Source: Rubrimonas cliftonensis
GTDB lineage: Bacteria; Pseudomonadota; Alphaproteobacteria; Rhodobacterales; Rhodobacteraceae
Length of the DNA stretch: 64,000 nt
Direction of reading: 5' to 3'
NCBI RefSeq assembly: GCF_900107585.1
Contig: NZ_FNQM01000003.1
Span: forward strand, 372,001 to 436,000
The notes under the pieces are model-generated. The model ran no database searches, was not told the origin of the DNA, and saw only the letters and a list, made by a program, of their open reading frames with translations. The position numbers and the translations under genes were made by a program. This document shows, in pieces, positions 49,282 through 59,505 of this stretch (positions within the stretch are counted from its first letter, which is position 1; the number at the start of each line of letters is the position of its first letter).

Positions 49282-50331
49282 TCAGCGCGCCGTCTCGCCC
49301 GCCAGCCCGCGGATCGCGGCGCCCGCCAGCCCGCGCCAGCTCGGCCGCGGCAGCGCGACGAAGGCCGCCGGGCGGCACACCTCGATGGCCGCGACGCCGA
49401 CGCGGGCGCAGAGCGCGCCGTTGAGCAGTCCCTCGCCGAAGCGGCGCGACAGCCGGCTCGCGACGCCGCCGCCGAGCGCCGGGCCGATCATGTCGTCGCC
49501 GATGGAGACCGCGCCGGTGGCGAGAATGTGTCCCGCCACCGCGCGCAGCAGCCGCAGCGAGCCGAGCCAGCCGGCGCGGCCGCCGTATATCTCAGCGACG
49601 CGGCGGATCATCGCGAGATTGATCGCCAGCGTCGCCAGCACGTCCACGAGCGCGATGGGAATGAGCGCCGTCGCGGCGGCGACCTGGCGGGCGGAGCGCG
49701 CCACCGCGGCCTGCGCCTGCGCGTCGAGCGGCGTCATCAGCGTCCGCTCGGCAAGTTCGCGCACCGCCTCGGCGTCGATGGCGTCGGGCAGCCGCGTCTT
49801 GAGATCGGCCAGCGCCCAGGCGAGGTCGGCCCGGCCCGCGTAGAGCCGCCTGAGCCGTTCGACCGCCGCCGCCGCCGCCGGACGGTCGGTCGCGCCCGCC
49901 AGCGCCTCCCGCGCCGCCTCCACGCGGCCCAGCCGCGCCACCGCGGCCGCCTCGCGCAGCGCAAACAGCGCCAGCGCGACCGCGGCGACGACGGCGAGCG
50001 TCGCGGCGACGGCCCCGAGCACCGGATTTCGGCTCAGCAGGTTGGCGGCGAAGTCCCAGGCGGCGACGCTGAGCGCCATGCCGAGCAGGCCGAGCGCCGC
50101 GCCCCAGAACCAGCGCGCCAGCCCGGAGGAGCGCCCCGCCGCGACCTTCAGCGCCGCGGCGCCCGCCGGCGGCGCGCCGGCGCCGGGCTCGTCGGGCGGC
50201 TGCGGCGCGTCGAAGGGCGTCGAGGCACCGGCCCCGGCGCCGGGCGCCTCGGGCTCGATCTCGAACAGCGCGGGGCGCCGCCGCGGGTTCTTCGTCGCGC
50301 CCGGCGCGTCTTCGACCTCGAATTCCGCCAT
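49282..50331 (-). CDS. TIGR01620/DUF697 membrane protein (YcjF-like)
   Basis: 349 residues from an ATG preceded by GAGGGGACC. A hydrophilic N-terminal stretch of about 70 residues is followed by two membrane segments (WFWGAALGLLGMALSVAAWDFA and LGAVAATLAVVAAVALALFAL). A long helical part with DUF697-type features (LRRLYAGRADLAWALADLKTRLPDAID, ALIPIALVDVLATLAINLAMIRRVAEIYG) comes next. It is partnered with YcjX, encoded immediately upstream on the same strand. The pair is widespread but its role is not settled; membrane remodelling or stress roles have been suggested. Confidence 0.9.
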   Translation of the reverse strand: MAEFEVEDAPGATKNPRRRPALFEIEPEAPGAGAGASTPFDAPQPPDEPGAGAPPAGAAALKVAAGRSSGLARWFWGAALGLLGMALSVAAWDFAANLLSRNPVLGAVAATLAVVAAVALALFALREAAAVARLGRVEAAREALAGATDRPAAAAAVERLRRLYAGRADLAWALADLKTRLPDAIDAEAVRELAERTLMTPLDAQAQAAVARSARQVAAATALIPIALVDVLATLAINLAMIRRVAEIYGGRAGWLGSLRLLRAVAGHILATGAVSIGDDMIGPALGGGVASRLSRRFGEGLLNGALCARVGVAAIEVCRPAAFVALPRPSWRGLAGAAIRGLAGETAR

Positions 50332-50342
50332 GGTCCCCTCCC

Positions 50343-51776
50343 TCACGCCAGCCGGTCGCCGAGCAGGAACTCCGCCGCCCGGTCGAGCCGGATATGCGGC
50401 GGCCCGTCGCCGGCCCGCGCGCTCGCCGAGGGCTTCGGCGGCGCGAAATCCATCAGGTCGAGCTCGCCGCCCAGCCACCCAGCCCCCGGCGGCGCGTCCT
50501 CCCGCGCCTGCGCCAGCACCGCCGCGGGGTTGTCAGGCAGGTCGCCGGGAAAGAGCGCCGCCTCGCGCCCGGTCTCCAGCAGGCGCCCGCGCACGCAGGG
50601 AAGCTGGCGGCCGTCGCGCGCCACCTCCTGCTCCACGGTCGCGCGCAGGGCGGCGATGGCCATCGTCTCGACCTTCGCGCCGCGGAACTCCGCCCGCGCG
50701 ACGCTCTCGCGCAGCATCGCCTGCATCATCGCCGTCAGGCGCGGATGCTGGACATGGTGCACATGGTCGGCCTTGGTCGCGGCGAACAGGATGCGGTCGA
50801 TGCGCCGGCCGAGGATCGACGCGAGCCAGCCGCCGCCCGGCCGGAAACAGCCGAGCACCGCGGTCATCGCGTCGCGCAGGTCGGCCACGGCGCCGGGCCC
50901 GGCGTCGAGCGCGCCGAGCAGGTCGACCAGCACCACCTGGCGGTCGATCCGCGCGAAGTGGTCGCGGAAGAACGGCTTGGCGACGCGGGCCACATAGGCG
51001 TCGTAGCGGCGTTCGAACTCCGCCCGCATGCCCCCGCGGCGGCGCTTCGAGCCCGCCGGCAGCGGGCAGAAGGTCAACGCCGGCGAGCCCTCCAGCTCTC
51101 CGGGCAGCAGAAAACGCCCCGGCGTGAGCCCCGACAGCCCGGCGGCCTTGGCGCGCTTGAGATAGTCGGCGTAGGCCGCCGACAGCGCCCTCGCCTGCGT
51201 CTCGTCGAGAGCGGCGTCGGGGTCCGCGGCGTCGAGAAGCGCGAGCCACGGCGCCGCCAGCGGCGCGCGCAGCGGCGCGCGGGCGAGCGCCAGCGCCCTG
51301 TCCGACCACGCGGCGTAGTCCTGCCCGATCAGCGCGAGGTCGAGCAGCCACTCGCCGGGATAGTCGACGATGTCGAGATGCAGCGTGCTGTCGCCGGTCA
51401 TCCGCTCCAGCCAGTTCGCCGAGCGATGCCGGATCGAGAGGCGCAGCTGCGCGATGGAGCGGGTGCCCTGGGGCCAGCGCGGCTCGGGCGCGGAGAGCGC
51501 GGCCATGTGGCTCTCGAAGTCGAAGCGCGGCACGTCGCGGTCCGGCTGCGGCCGCAGGGCGACCGCGCCGATGCGGCCCTCCGCCTCGGCCTTGAGCCGG
51601 CTCATGCGGCCGCGCGCGAGCAGGTTCGCCACCAGCGAGGCGATGAACACCGTCTTGCCCGCCCGGCTGAGCCCGGTCACGCCGAGGCGCAGGGTCGGTT
51701 CGAACAGCGCCTCGGTCGCGCTGTCGCGCGCGTCCTCGACGGCGCGCATCATGTCGTCGATCAGTCCGCCGATCAC
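50343..51776 (-). CDS. YcjX family P-loop protein (DUF463)
   Basis: 477 residues from a GTG; an ATG ([10 protein letters not shown]) eight codons in is the alternative. The P-loop [10 protein letters not shown] with the segment [21 protein letters not shown] identifies the nucleotide-binding fold; a later [17 protein letters not shown]-like region ([18 protein letters not shown]) could be the Walker B strand. [19 protein letters not shown] and [10 protein letters not shown] are family blocks. It probably binds and hydrolyses a nucleotide and acts with the downstream TIGR01620 membrane protein. Physiological substrate unknown. Confidence 0.9.
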   Translation of the reverse strand: MIGGLIDDMMRAVEDARDSATEALFEPTLRLGVTGLSRAGKTVFIASLVANLLARGRMSRLKAEAEGRIGAVALRPQPDRDVPRFDFESHMAALSAPEPRWPQGTRSIAQLRLSIRHRSANWLERMTGDSTLHLDIVDYPGEWLLDLALIGQDYAAWSDRALALARAPLRAPLAAPWLALLDAADPDAALDETQARALSAAYADYLKRAKAAGLSGLTPGRFLLPGELEGSPALTFCPLPAGSKRRRGGMRAEFERRYDAYVARVAKPFFRDHFARIDRQVVLVDLLGALDAGPGAVADLRDAMTAVLGCFRPGGGWLASILGRRIDRILFAATKADHVHHVQHPRLTAMMQAMLRESVARAEFRGAKVETMAIAALRATVEQEVARDGRQLPCVRGRLLETGREAALFPGDLPDNPAAVLAQAREDAPPGAGWLGGELDLMDFAPPKPSASARAGDGPPHIRLDRAAEFLLGDRLA

Positions 51777-51876
51777 GCCCGGGTTCTCCGCTTCCGTTCC
51801 GCCTGCACATAGACCGGCGCGCGCCGGATTGGGAGGGGCTGGCTCGTCGCGCGGGCGCGCGCTAGGACAGGCTCCC

Positions 51877-52632
51877 ATGCCGCGCTTCAAGCTCACACTG
51901 GAATATCATGGCGGGCCGTTCAGCGGCTGGCAGCGTCAGGCCGACGCGCCCTCGGTGCAGGGGGCGCTGGAGGAGGCGCTGGCCCGCATCGCGCCCGAGG
52001 CGGGTCCGGTCACGGGCGCGGGGCGCACAGACGCCGGCGTGCACGCGCTCGGCCAGGTCGCCCATGTCGACGTGGCGCGAGCGTGGGATCCGTTCCGCCT
52101 CGCCGCCGCGCTCAACCACCATCTAAAGCGCTGGCCGATCGCGGTGACGTCGGCGCAGGAGGCCGAGACCGACTTCCATGCCCGGTTCGACGCCGTGGAG
52201 CGCCTCTACCGCTACCGGATACGCGACCGGCGCGCGCCGCTGACGGTGGAGAAGGGTCTGGCCTGGCGCCATCACGGGCCGCTCGACGAGGCCGCGATGG
52301 CCGAGGGCGCGGCGCATCTCGTCGGGCATCACGACTTCACCACCTTCCGCGCGGCGCAGTGCCAGGCGCTCTCGCCGGTCAAGACGCTCGACGCGGTGAC
52401 GGTCGAGCGGTCGGGCGACGAGATCGCGGTGACGGCGCGGGCGCGCAGCTTCCTGCACAACCAGGTGCGCAGCATCGTCGGCACGCTGGCGCAGGTCGGC
52501 GCCGGGCGCTGGCCGCCCGCGCGCGTCGGCGAGGCGCTTGCGGCCTGCGACCGCGCCGCCTGCGGGCCGGTCGCGCCGCCCCAGGGGCTCTACCTCGTCG
52601 CGGTGCGGTATCCGGAGCGCGCGGATGGCTGA
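51877..52632 (+). CDS. truA: tRNA pseudouridine(38-40) synthase TruA
   Basis: 251 residues from [21 protein letters not shown]. The catalytic aspartate is D52 in [44 protein letters not shown] and [14 protein letters not shown] are TruA blocks. It isomerises uridines 38-40 in the anticodon arm of many tRNAs. It overlaps the start of mutS by 8 bases and starts divergently from YcjX. The mutS gene downstream is not its usual partner; fmt or def are more common, so this order is of some interest. Confidence 0.96.
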   Translation: MPRFKLTLEYHGGPFSGWQRQADAPSVQGALEEALARIAPEAGPVTGAGRTDAGVHALGQVAHVDVARAWDPFRLAAALNHHLKRWPIAVTSAQEAETDFHARFDAVERLYRYRIRDRRAPLTVEKGLAWRHHGPLDEAAMAEGAAHLVGHHDFTTFRAAQCQALSPVKTLDAVTVERSGDEIAVTARARSFLHNQVRSIVGTLAQVGAGRWPPARVGEALAACDRAACGPVAPPQGLYLVAVRYPERADG

Positions 52633-55264
52633 GGGCCCCTCGCCCATGATGGCGCAGTATCTCGGCATCAAGGCCGACCATGCGGACGCGCTGCTGTTCT
52701 ACCGCATGGGCGACTTCTACGAGCTGTTCTTCGAGGACGCCGCCGCCGCCGCAGCCGCGCTCGACATCGCGCTGACCAAACGCGGCCAGCACGAGGGGCG
52801 CGACATCCCGATGTGCGGCGTGCCCGTCCACAGCCATGAGGCCTATCTCAACACGCTGATCCGAAAAGGCTTCCGCGTCGCCATCTGCGAGCAGACCGAA
52901 GACCCCGCCGAGGCCCGGAAGCGCGGCGCGAAGTCGGTCGTGCGGCGGGAGGTGGTGCGGCTCGTCACCCCCGGCACCCTGACCGAGGACGCGCTGCTGG
53001 AGGCGCGCGGCGCCGCGCCGCTGGCCGCCTGGGCGGAGGTCCGCGGCGAGGGCGGGCTGGCCTGGCTCGACCTCTCCACCGGCGCCTTCGCCGCGATGCC
53101 GGCGGCGCGCGCGGAGCTGGCGGCGGCGCTGGCGCGCACGGCGCCGCGCGAACTCCTGCTCGGCGAGGCGCACGCCGCCGACGCCGAGATCGAGGCGCTG
53201 GCGCGCGAGGCCGGCGCCGTCGCCGCGACGCTGGGGCCGGCCAGCTTCGAGAGCGGCGGGGCCGAGCGACGGCTGACCGCGCAGTTCGGCGTCGCGACGC
53301 TGGAGGGTTTTGGCGCCTTCTCGCGGCCCGAGATCGCGGCGATGGGCGCGGTGCTCGACTATGTGCGCATGACGCAAGGGGCCGCGGCGCCCCATATCCG
53401 CCCCCCGCGCCGCGAGACCGCGCAGGCAGCCATGGCGATCGACCCCGCCACCCGGCGCAATCTGGAGCTCACCCGCACGCTCTCCGGCGCGCGCGAGGGC
53501 GCGCTGCTGACGGCGGTGGACCGCACCGTGACGCCGGGCGGCGCGCGGCTGCTGGAGACGCGCCTCGCCGCCCCGCTCACCGACCCGCAGGCCGTAGCCG
53601 CGCGGCAGGACGCCGTGGCGTTCCTGCGCGCCGAGCCCGAACTGCGCGCCCGGCTGCGCGCGGCGCTGAAGCAGGCGCCCGAGACGGCGCGCCCGCTGGC
53701 CCGGCTGGCGCTGGACCGCGCCGGGCCGCGCGACCTCGGCGCCCTGCGCGACGGTCTGGCGCGCGGCGCCGAGGCCGGCGCGCTGCTCGCGGCCGCCGAC
53801 CCGCCGGCCGCGCTGGCCGACGCCGCGCGGCGACTCGGGGCGCCGGCGGCGCTGGCCGCGCATCTGGCCGCCAGACTGGCCGAAAGCCCACCCATGGCGC
53901 TCCGCGACGGCGGGACGATCGCGCAGGGCGTGGATGCGGAGCTCGACGCGGCGCGAAAACTGCGCGACGAGGGGCGTGGGGTGATCGCCGGGCTTCAGGC
54001 CGACTACGCCGCGCAGGCGGGCGTCGCCTCGCTCAAGATCCGCCACAACGGCGTGCTCGGCTACTTCATCGAGGTCGGCGCGGCGCACGGGCCGAAGCTG
54101 ACCGCCCTGCCCGACATCTTCCGCCACCGGCAGACCATGGCCAACGCCATGCGCTTCACCACCGACGCGCTCGCCGACCTCGAATCGCGCATTCTCGGCG
54201 CGGCGGATGCGGCGCTGGCGGTCGAGACGCGGATCTTCGGCGAGCTGCGCGACGCGGTGCTCGCGCAGGCCGGCGCCGTGGCGGACGCGGCGGACGCGCT
54301 GGCGGAGGTCGACGTCGCGGCGGGCTTCGCCGAACTCGCCGAGGCCGAGCGCTGGGTGCGCCCGGTCGTCGAGCAGGGCGCGGCCTTCGAGGTGGTCGGC
54401 GGGCGTCATCCGGTCGTGGAGCAGGCGCTGAAGGCCCGCGGCGAGGGCGCCTTCATTCCCAACGACTGCGACCTCTCCGGCGGCGCGGCGGCGCGGGTGC
54501 GCCTGCTCACCGGCCCGAACATGGCGGGCAAGTCGACCTGGCTGCGCCAGAACGCGCTGATCGCGGTGCTGGCGCAGGCCGGCGCCTGCGTCCCGGCGGA
54601 GGCCGCGCGGATCGGCGTGGTGGACCGGCTGTTCAGCCGCGTCGGCGCGGCGGACGACCTTGCGCGCGGCCGCTCCACCTTCATGGTCGAGATGGTCGAG
54701 ACGGCGGCGATCCTCAACCAGGCCGGGCCGCAGTCGCTGGTGGTCCTCGACGAGATCGGCCGCGGCACCGCCACCTATGACGGGCTCTCGATCGCCTGGG
54801 CGACGCTGGAGCACCTGCACGACGTCAACCGCTGCCGCGCGCTCTTCGCGACCCACTACCACGAGTTGACCGCGCTGGCGCAGCGGCTGGAGGCGCTGGC
54901 GGTCAACACGATGGCGGTGCGGGAGTGGAAGGGCGAGGTCGTCTTTCTCCACGAAGTCCGCCCCGGCGCGGCCGACCGCTCCTACGGCGTGCAGGTGGCG
55001 CGGCTGGCGGGTCTGCCCCCCGTGGTCGTCGACCGCGCGCGCGAGGTGCTTGCGGCGCTGGAGGAAGGCGCCCACGCCGGAGGGGCCAAGCCCATGGCGC
55101 TGATTGACGACCTGCCGCTCTTCGCCGCGGCGCGTCCGCCGGCGGCCGCGCCCGCCGCCGCCTCGCCGGCGCTGGACGCGCTGCGCGCGCTGGACCCCGA
55201 CGCGATGACGCCGCGCGAGGCGCTCGATGCGCTCTATGCGTTAAAGTCGGCGGCGGGCGATTGA
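52625..55264 (+). CDS. mutS: DNA mismatch repair protein MutS
   Basis: 879 residues. The N-terminal mismatch-recognition domain has [14 protein letters not shown]. Connector, core and clamp domains are of normal size. The ATPase part contains Walker [10 protein letters not shown] (from G630), the ST-rich signal [10 protein letters not shown] and Walker [16 protein letters not shown] (D709). [14 protein letters not shown] follows, then a helix-turn-helix near [16 protein letters not shown] dimer binds mismatches and signals MutL. An Ala/Pro-rich linker precedes the last ~30 residues ([13 protein letters not shown]), the tetramerisation segment seen in other MutS proteins. Coupled to truA by an 8-base overlap. 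Confidence 0.98.
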   Translation: MAEGPSPMMAQYLGIKADHADALLFYRMGDFYELFFEDAAAAAAALDIALTKRGQHEGRDIPMCGVPVHSHEAYLNTLIRKGFRVAICEQTEDPAEARKRGAKSVVRREVVRLVTPGTLTEDALLEARGAAPLAAWAEVRGEGGLAWLDLSTGAFAAMPAARAELAAALARTAPRELLLGEAHAADAEIEALAREAGAVAATLGPASFESGGAERRLTAQFGVATLEGFGAFSRPEIAAMGAVLDYVRMTQGAAAPHIRPPRRETAQAAMAIDPATRRNLELTRTLSGAREGALLTAVDRTVTPGGARLLETRLAAPLTDPQAVAARQDAVAFLRAEPELRARLRAALKQAPETARPLARLALDRAGPRDLGALRDGLARGAEAGALLAAADPPAALADAARRLGAPAALAAHLAARLAESPPMALRDGGTIAQGVDAELDAARKLRDEGRGVIAGLQADYAAQAGVASLKIRHNGVLGYFIEVGAAHGPKLTALPDIFRHRQTMANAMRFTTDALADLESRILGAADAALAVETRIFGELRDAVLAQAGAVADAADALAEVDVAAGFAELAEAERWVRPVVEQGAAFEVVGGRHPVVEQALKARGEGAFIPNDCDLSGGAAARVRLLTGPNMAGKSTWLRQNALIAVLAQAGACVPAEAARIGVVDRLFSRVGAADDLARGRSTFMVEMVETAAILNQAGPQSLVVLDEIGRGTATYDGLSIAWATLEHLHDVNRCRALFATHYHELTALAQRLEALAVNTMAVREWKGEVVFLHEVRPGAADRSYGVQVARLAGLPPVVVDRAREVLAALEEGAHAGGAKPMALIDDLPLFAAARPPAAAPAAASPALDALRALDPDAMTPREALDALYALKSAAGD

Positions 55265-55273
55265 CGGGCGGCG

Positions 55274-56122
55274 TCAGCGGCCGAGTTCGGCGATCACCCG
55301 CCGCGCGAGCGTCATCCCTTCCCGGCGCGACATCCCCGGCTTCAGGCGCGGATCGTAGAGCACGCGCAGCAGCGCCTCGTCATGGGCCGTCAGAAGCGCG
55401 AATTCCTGATCGTCGTTGAAGACCGACGGGCGGGCGCCGGCGAAGTCGTTGCCCGGCCCGAGCGCCTGCGCGAACTCCTCATGCGCGCAGCTCTCGCGCA
55501 GCAGACCGGACGTCTCGGCCTTGATCAGGATCACGCCGAAGACGATGACGCCGTCGGGTTCGCCCACGCGCACGCTCGCGGCGCAGGGGATCTCGTATTC
55601 GTCGCCGCGCAGCCGATAGGCCAGCCCGCTGTCCACCGGCGCGTCGCTCGCGTCGAGCCGCGCCGCGATGCGCCGGCGCGCCTCGCGCGAGACGATGAGC
55701 ACCAGCAGATTCGGCGGCGCGCCCTCCGTCGCCTCGGAGATGGGAAGCCGGGTGATCGCCGAAAGCCGGCGCGCGAGGCCGGCGTAGGTCTCCACGTCGG
55801 CGCGCTCGACCGCGTCGCCGATCAGCGCGTATCGGATCGGGTCCTGCCATTTCAGTAGCGGGGTCTCGCGTTCGCGCGGTATGAGCGCGCCCGCTTCGAA
55901 GGTGAACTCCGTGTAGAACGCGATGCGCTCGAGGTTGCGGGCGAGGTCTTCCGCCGACCATGGCGCATCGGCGGGGTCGTAGTCGGTGCGCATGCCGCCC
56001 GCCTCCCGCACCGCCGCCGTCAGCTCGGAATAACTGCGCGCCGCCCGCTCCTCTACGGAGCAGGCGGCGGCCAGCAGACCGAGCGCCGCCAGCGCGACGC
56101 GGGCGGCGCGGCGCCGCGTCAG
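55274..56122 (-). CDS. DUF2927 lipoprotein, apparent CTG start
   Basis: 282 residues after the presumed start CTG at 56122, which overlaps the stop of the TelA gene (CTGA). No ATG, GTG or TTG is available in frame before the lipoprotein signal: (M)TRRRAARVALAALGLLAAAC, with the modified cysteine at residue 20. The mature domain is DUF2927 (PWSAEDLARNLERIAFYTEFTFEAGALI, LLKWQDPIRYALIGDAVERADV, RLPISEATEGAPPNLLVLIVS, HEEFAQALGPGNDF). Proteins of this family are secreted and often associate with toxic-anion genes. It is the last gene of a four-gene operon. Confidence 0.85.
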   Translation of the reverse strand: MTRRRAARVALAALGLLAAACSVEERAARSYSELTAAVREAGGMRTDYDPADAPWSAEDLARNLERIAFYTEFTFEAGALIPRERETPLLKWQDPIRYALIGDAVERADVETYAGLARRLSAITRLPISEATEGAPPNLLVLIVSREARRRIAARLDASDAPVDSGLAYRLRGDEYEIPCAASVRVGEPDGVIVFGVILIKAETSGLLRESCAHEEFAQALGPGNDFAGARPSVFNDDQEFALLTAHDEALLRVLYDPRLKPGMSRREGMTLARRVIAELGR

Positions 56123-57300
56123 TTGACGGCGGTCCCGATCGTGTCGCCCGTCCCGCTCGCCTTGGCGCGGGCGGCGGCGAGGGTCTCCTTCAGGGCGCCC
56201 TCCATCTTGACGAGCTCGGCCTCGGCGGCGGCGCGGCGGGCCTTGCCCTCGTCCGCGATCTGGAGGCTTTCGTTGATCGTCGCGATCAACCGGTCGTTGG
56301 CCTGCTTCACCGCCTCGATGTCGAACACGCCGCGCTCCATCTGCTCGCGCACCTCGCGGTTCGCCGTCTGGAGATTCTCGGCGTTCTTCGTGAGCAATTC
56401 GTTGGTGAGGTCGGTCGCGCCCTTCACCGCCTCCGCGGCGTCGCGCGAGCGCGCGATGGTGACGGCCTGCGCGAGCTGCGTCTCCCACAGCGGGATGGTG
56501 TTCACCAGCGTCGACTTGATCTTGCCGATCAGGGACTTGTCGTTCTCCTGCACCAGCCGGATCGAGGGCAGCGACTGCATCGTGACCTGGCGCGTCAGCT
56601 TCATGTCATGGACGCGGCGCTCGAGGTCGTCGCGGGCGGCGCGCAGGTCGCGCAGCTCCTGCGCCGCGATCACGGCCTCGCCCTCGGGCGCGCCGGCGAC
56701 GGAGGCCTCCTTGGCCGGGATGTCGCCCGCGTCGAGCCCGGCGATCCTCGCCTCGCCGGCCGCGATGTAGAGACCGAGCTCGTCGTAGAACGCGAGCGTC
56801 TTCTCATACAGGCGGTCGAGGAACTTGATGTCCTTTAGCAGCGTCGTCTCATGGCCGAGCAGGTCGTCGGCGATCTTGTCGATCTGGCCGCGCACGCCTT
56901 CGTACTGGGCGACGAACTCGGCGACGGGCGTCGCCTTGCCCATCAGCCACTCCCACCAGCTGCGGTCGCGGCCCGGGTTCAGTTCGGCGACGTCGAAGCC
57001 GCGGATGGAGGTGACCATTCGGCCGAGCGCGTCGCCGGCGGGGCCGGTGTCCTTGTTGCGCACGCCGTCCAGCATCTCGTTGGAGATCGCCGTCAGCTCC
57101 TCCTGCGCCTTTGAGCCGAAGGTGATGATCGACTGCGTGTCGCCGAGGTCGAGTTCCGCCATGCGGGCCTCGATCGCCGCGCGCTTGTCTGCCGGCGCGG
57201 CCTCGAGCGGCGTGATCTCCGCTGCGGGCGCCGGCAGGCTCGCCAGCGTGTCGGCCTCGGCGAGCGCGGTTTCCGCCTTCGCCCGGATGTCCTGCGCCAT
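56119..57300 (-). CDS. Toxic-anion resistance protein (TelA family)
   Basis: 393 residues from an ATG with GGGGAG 8 bases upstream. TelA domain throughout: DTQSIITFGSKAQEELTAISNEML, LMGKATPVAEFVAQYEGVRGQIDKIADDL, RHDMKLTRQVTMQSLPSIRLVQENDKSLIGKIKSTLVNTIPLWETQLAQAV, NDRLIATINESLQIADEGKARR. Long amphipathic helices suggest a coiled-coil cytoplasmic protein. TelA family members confer resistance to tellurite and other agents in some bacteria; mechanism unknown. The gene sits between an XpaC-like gene (upstream) and a DUF2927 lipoprotein gene coupled by a CTGA overlap. Confidence 0.92.
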   Translation of the reverse strand: MAQDIRAKAETALAEADTLASLPAPAAEITPLEAAPADKRAAIEARMAELDLGDTQSIITFGSKAQEELTAISNEMLDGVRNKDTGPAGDALGRMVTSIRGFDVAELNPGRDRSWWEWLMGKATPVAEFVAQYEGVRGQIDKIADDLLGHETTLLKDIKFLDRLYEKTLAFYDELGLYIAAGEARIAGLDAGDIPAKEASVAGAPEGEAVIAAQELRDLRAARDDLERRVHDMKLTRQVTMQSLPSIRLVQENDKSLIGKIKSTLVNTIPLWETQLAQAVTIARSRDAAEAVKGATDLTNELLTKNAENLQTANREVREQMERGVFDIEAVKQANDRLIATINESLQIADEGKARRAAAEAELVKMEGALKETLAAARAKASGTGDTIGTAVN

Positions 57301-57344
57301 GTCTGTGATCTCCCCGAACTGCGCGATCGCGCCGACGCCCGACG

Positions 57345-58259
57345 TCAGACGCCTTCCATCTTCAGGCGCTCGCGCAGGACGTCGATCTCGACGTCGAGCG
57401 CGGCGCGGTCCGTCTCGGTCAGGGCGTCGCGCGAGCGCGCGAACTGCGCCGAAAGATCGTCCAGCAGGGCCGCGTAGCGCTCGGCGGCCGCGGCGTCGCC
57501 GGTTTCCGCCCACACCTGCGCGAAGGCCACCGTCGCGTCCCGCGCGCCGACCAGATAGACGGCGAGGAAACGGCGCGCGCGGCGCATCTCGCCGGGGTTG
57601 CGTTCCAGCCGAGCCACGACCTGCTCGGCGTCCTCCGCGAGCGCATGGACGCGCTTCGCGAGCGCCGCGTCGCCGAGACCGTCCGCCGCGGCGACCATCT
57701 CGCCGATGAGCCGCCGGGCCGTCTCGATGCGCGTCACGGCGGCGTCAAGCGCCTCGCCCTCCAGCCCGTCGAGCCCCTTGCCGCGCATCGGGTCAGGCCC
57801 GAAGGCGACGACGTGCAGCCCCGCTCCCAGTGCGCCGAAGAGCGCCGCCGACGCGACGCCGTCGCCGCCCAGCGCCCCGCAGGCGGCGACGCCGAGGCCG
57901 GTCAGCGCCGCGCCGAAGAGTTTTCGGGGAAAGGCCGGCGGGCGGGCGATCGCGCTGCGCGAATAGGCGGCGGCCGCCAGCTCCCCGTCGCGCGTCAGCT
58001 TCGCCGCAAGCAGCAGCGCCGCCCAGACGCCGACGAGGCCGACGAGCCGCCCCATGTCGCCGGACATCGTCGCCCAGATCGCGCCGAGCGGCAGCAGGCT
58101 CGGCCAGAGCGAGAGCGCCGCGGCGCGCATCGAGGTCGACCGAACGGCCCGGCCGGCCCAGGGCCGGGCCTTGGGCGCCACGCGCCGGGTCGAGCCGGCC
58201 CCTTCTCCCCCCCGCACGCCGGGCGAGTGCGCCCCGCCATAGCGTCGCGCGCCGCTCAT
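57345..58259 (-). CDS. XpaC-like (5-bromo-4-chloroindolyl phosphate hydrolase family) membrane protein
   Basis: 304 residues from MSGARRYGG, whose ATG overlaps the stop of a 45-codon lipoprotein gene (ATGA). Two short hydrophobic segments (AALSLWPSLLPLGAIWATM; LVGLVGVWAALLLAAKL) near the N-terminus and one at VASAALFGALGAGLHVVAFG, then a cytoplasmic helical C-terminal domain rich in Ala, Glu and Arg (about 170-300). This is the XpaC arrangement; XpaC and TelA genes commonly lie together. The annotated hydrolase activity is historical and not shown here. Confidence 0.85.
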   Translation of the reverse strand: MSGARRYGGAHSPGVRGGEGAGSTRRVAPKARPWAGRAVRSTSMRAAALSLWPSLLPLGAIWATMSGDMGRLVGLVGVWAALLLAAKLTRDGELAAAAYSRSAIARPPAFPRKLFGAALTGLGVAACGALGGDGVASAALFGALGAGLHVVAFGPDPMRGKGLDGLEGEALDAAVTRIETARRLIGEMVAAADGLGDAALAKRVHALAEDAEQVVARLERNPGEMRRARRFLAVYLVGARDATVAFAQVWAETGDAAAAERYAALLDDLSAQFARSRDALTETDRAALDVEIDVLRERLKMEGV

Positions 58260-58393
58260 TGCGCGACCGCCTGCGCGGCCTCGGCGACCGTCGTCCACGC
58301 AGGCTCGGCCCCGAAGGTCGCCTGGCAGGACGCCGCCACGAGCAGCAGCGCGAGCGCGAGATACGCCGCCGCCCTCACCGTTCCACCGCCCAT
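58256..58393 (-). CDS. 45-residue lipoprotein at the head of the XpaC/TelA operon
   Basis: The short sequence MGGGTVRAAAYLALALLLVAASCQATFGAEPAWTTVAEAAQAVAQ has a hydrophobic core followed by a lipobox-like VAASC, with the cysteine at residue 23, and a 22-residue mature tail. Its stop codon overlaps the XpaC ATG (ATGA). Codon use is as in neighbouring genes. The mature part has no domain. Such tiny lipoproteins are often missed in annotation; its position suggests a role with XpaC and TelA. Confidence 0.7.
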   Translation of the reverse strand: MGGGTVRAAAYLALALLLVAASCQATFGAEPAWTTVAEAAQAVAQ

Positions 58394-58518
58394 GCGACCA
58401 CCCCCGTTAATCAGCGGTCAGCATATAGACCACCAGGGCCGCCGCCGCTACCGCGCCCGGGCGTCGCTTGGCGTGGATCGGCGGCGCGCTACCTTCCCGG
58501 GAGCCTCAGGAGGGTTTC

Positions 58519-59484
58519 ATGCGAATCGGTAGAGCCGCGGAGCTTCTGGTCGCCGCCGTCATTCTGGCCGCCGGCGGGTTGGCGCCGGGCGGTGACGCCG
58601 CGGCGAACCCGCTCTCCGGCCGGGTCTTCGACGTCGCGGCGGGGCGGGAGATCTCGCAGGACGAACTCGTGGAGGCGCTCGCGCGCAGCGACGTCGCCAT
58701 TCTCGGCGAGGTGCACGACAACCCTTGGCACCATGCGGCGCAGGAGGGCCTGGTGCGCGCGCTCGCGCCACGGGCTCTGGCCTTCGAGATGATCCCGCCG
58801 GAGCTGGAGGGGCCGCTGGAGCGCCTGCGCGCCGAGGGCGCGCCGCGCCGGGCGGTCGGGGAGGCGCTGCGCTGGAGCGAACGCGGCTGGCCCGACTGGG
58901 AGCTGTATGCGCCCATTCTCGAAGCGGCTCCCGGCGTTCCGGTCACGGGCGGCGAGGTCGCGGCGGCGCCGCTCCGCGCGGCGATGCGCGACGGCGCGGA
59001 GGCCGCGGCGCGGGCGACGCTCGGCGCCGCGGCGGCGCGCTACGACGTCGGCGGGATGCTGAGTGATTCGCAGCGCGCGCAGGCCGCCGCCGATCAGGTC
59101 GCCGCCCATTGCGGGGCCATCCCCGAGAGCGTAGGCGCGCAGATGGTCGAGGCGCAGATCCTGCGCGACGTCGCCTTCGCCGACGCGGCGCTGCGCGCCC
59201 GGGCGATGGGAGCGGACGACGGCGGCCCCGTCGTCCTGATCGCGGGCGCCGGCCACGCGCGGCGCGACCTCGGCGCTCCGCGCGCGCTGCTGGCCGCCGA
59301 GCCGGGGCTCTCGATCGTCAGCCTCGCGCTGCTCGAGCACGGCGCGGCGACGGACTGGCGCGAGCATCCGTGGGCGGACGCCGCGGCGCGCTTCGATTAC
59401 GTCTGGTTCTTCCCCGCAGCCGAACGCGACGACCCCTGCGACGCGTTCCGGGCGCGCAGCGCGGCCCCAAGATCGGCCCCCTGA
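58519..59484 (+). CDS. ChaN-like haem/iron-associated lipoprotein or secreted protein
   Basis: 321 residues from an ATG preceded by CAGGAGGG. The first 32 residues are a signal peptide (hydrophobic LLVAAVILAAGGLA; cleavage near AAANP). The ChaN/PF04187 fold is visible in VAILGEVHDNPWHHAAQEGLVRAL (with histidine motif), ALAFEMIPPELE, RWSERGWPDWELYAPILEAA, QMVEAQILRDVAFADAA and VVLIAGAGHARRDLGAP. Family members bind haem or act as metal-dependent enzymes. It should be periplasmic. The divergent partner is the mini-lipoprotein/XpaC operon. Confidence 0.9.
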   Translation: MRIGRAAELLVAAVILAAGGLAPGGDAAANPLSGRVFDVAAGREISQDELVEALARSDVAILGEVHDNPWHHAAQEGLVRALAPRALAFEMIPPELEGPLERLRAEGAPRRAVGEALRWSERGWPDWELYAPILEAAPGVPVTGGEVAAAPLRAAMRDGAEAAARATLGAAAARYDVGGMLSDSQRAQAAADQVAAHCGAIPESVGAQMVEAQILRDVAFADAALRARAMGADDGGPVVLIAGAGHARRDLGAPRALLAAEPGLSIVSLALLEHGAATDWREHPWADAAARFDYVWFFPAAERDDPCDAFRARSAAPRSAP

Positions 59485-59505
59485 TCCGCCGGGTGAGCGG
59501 CCCTC

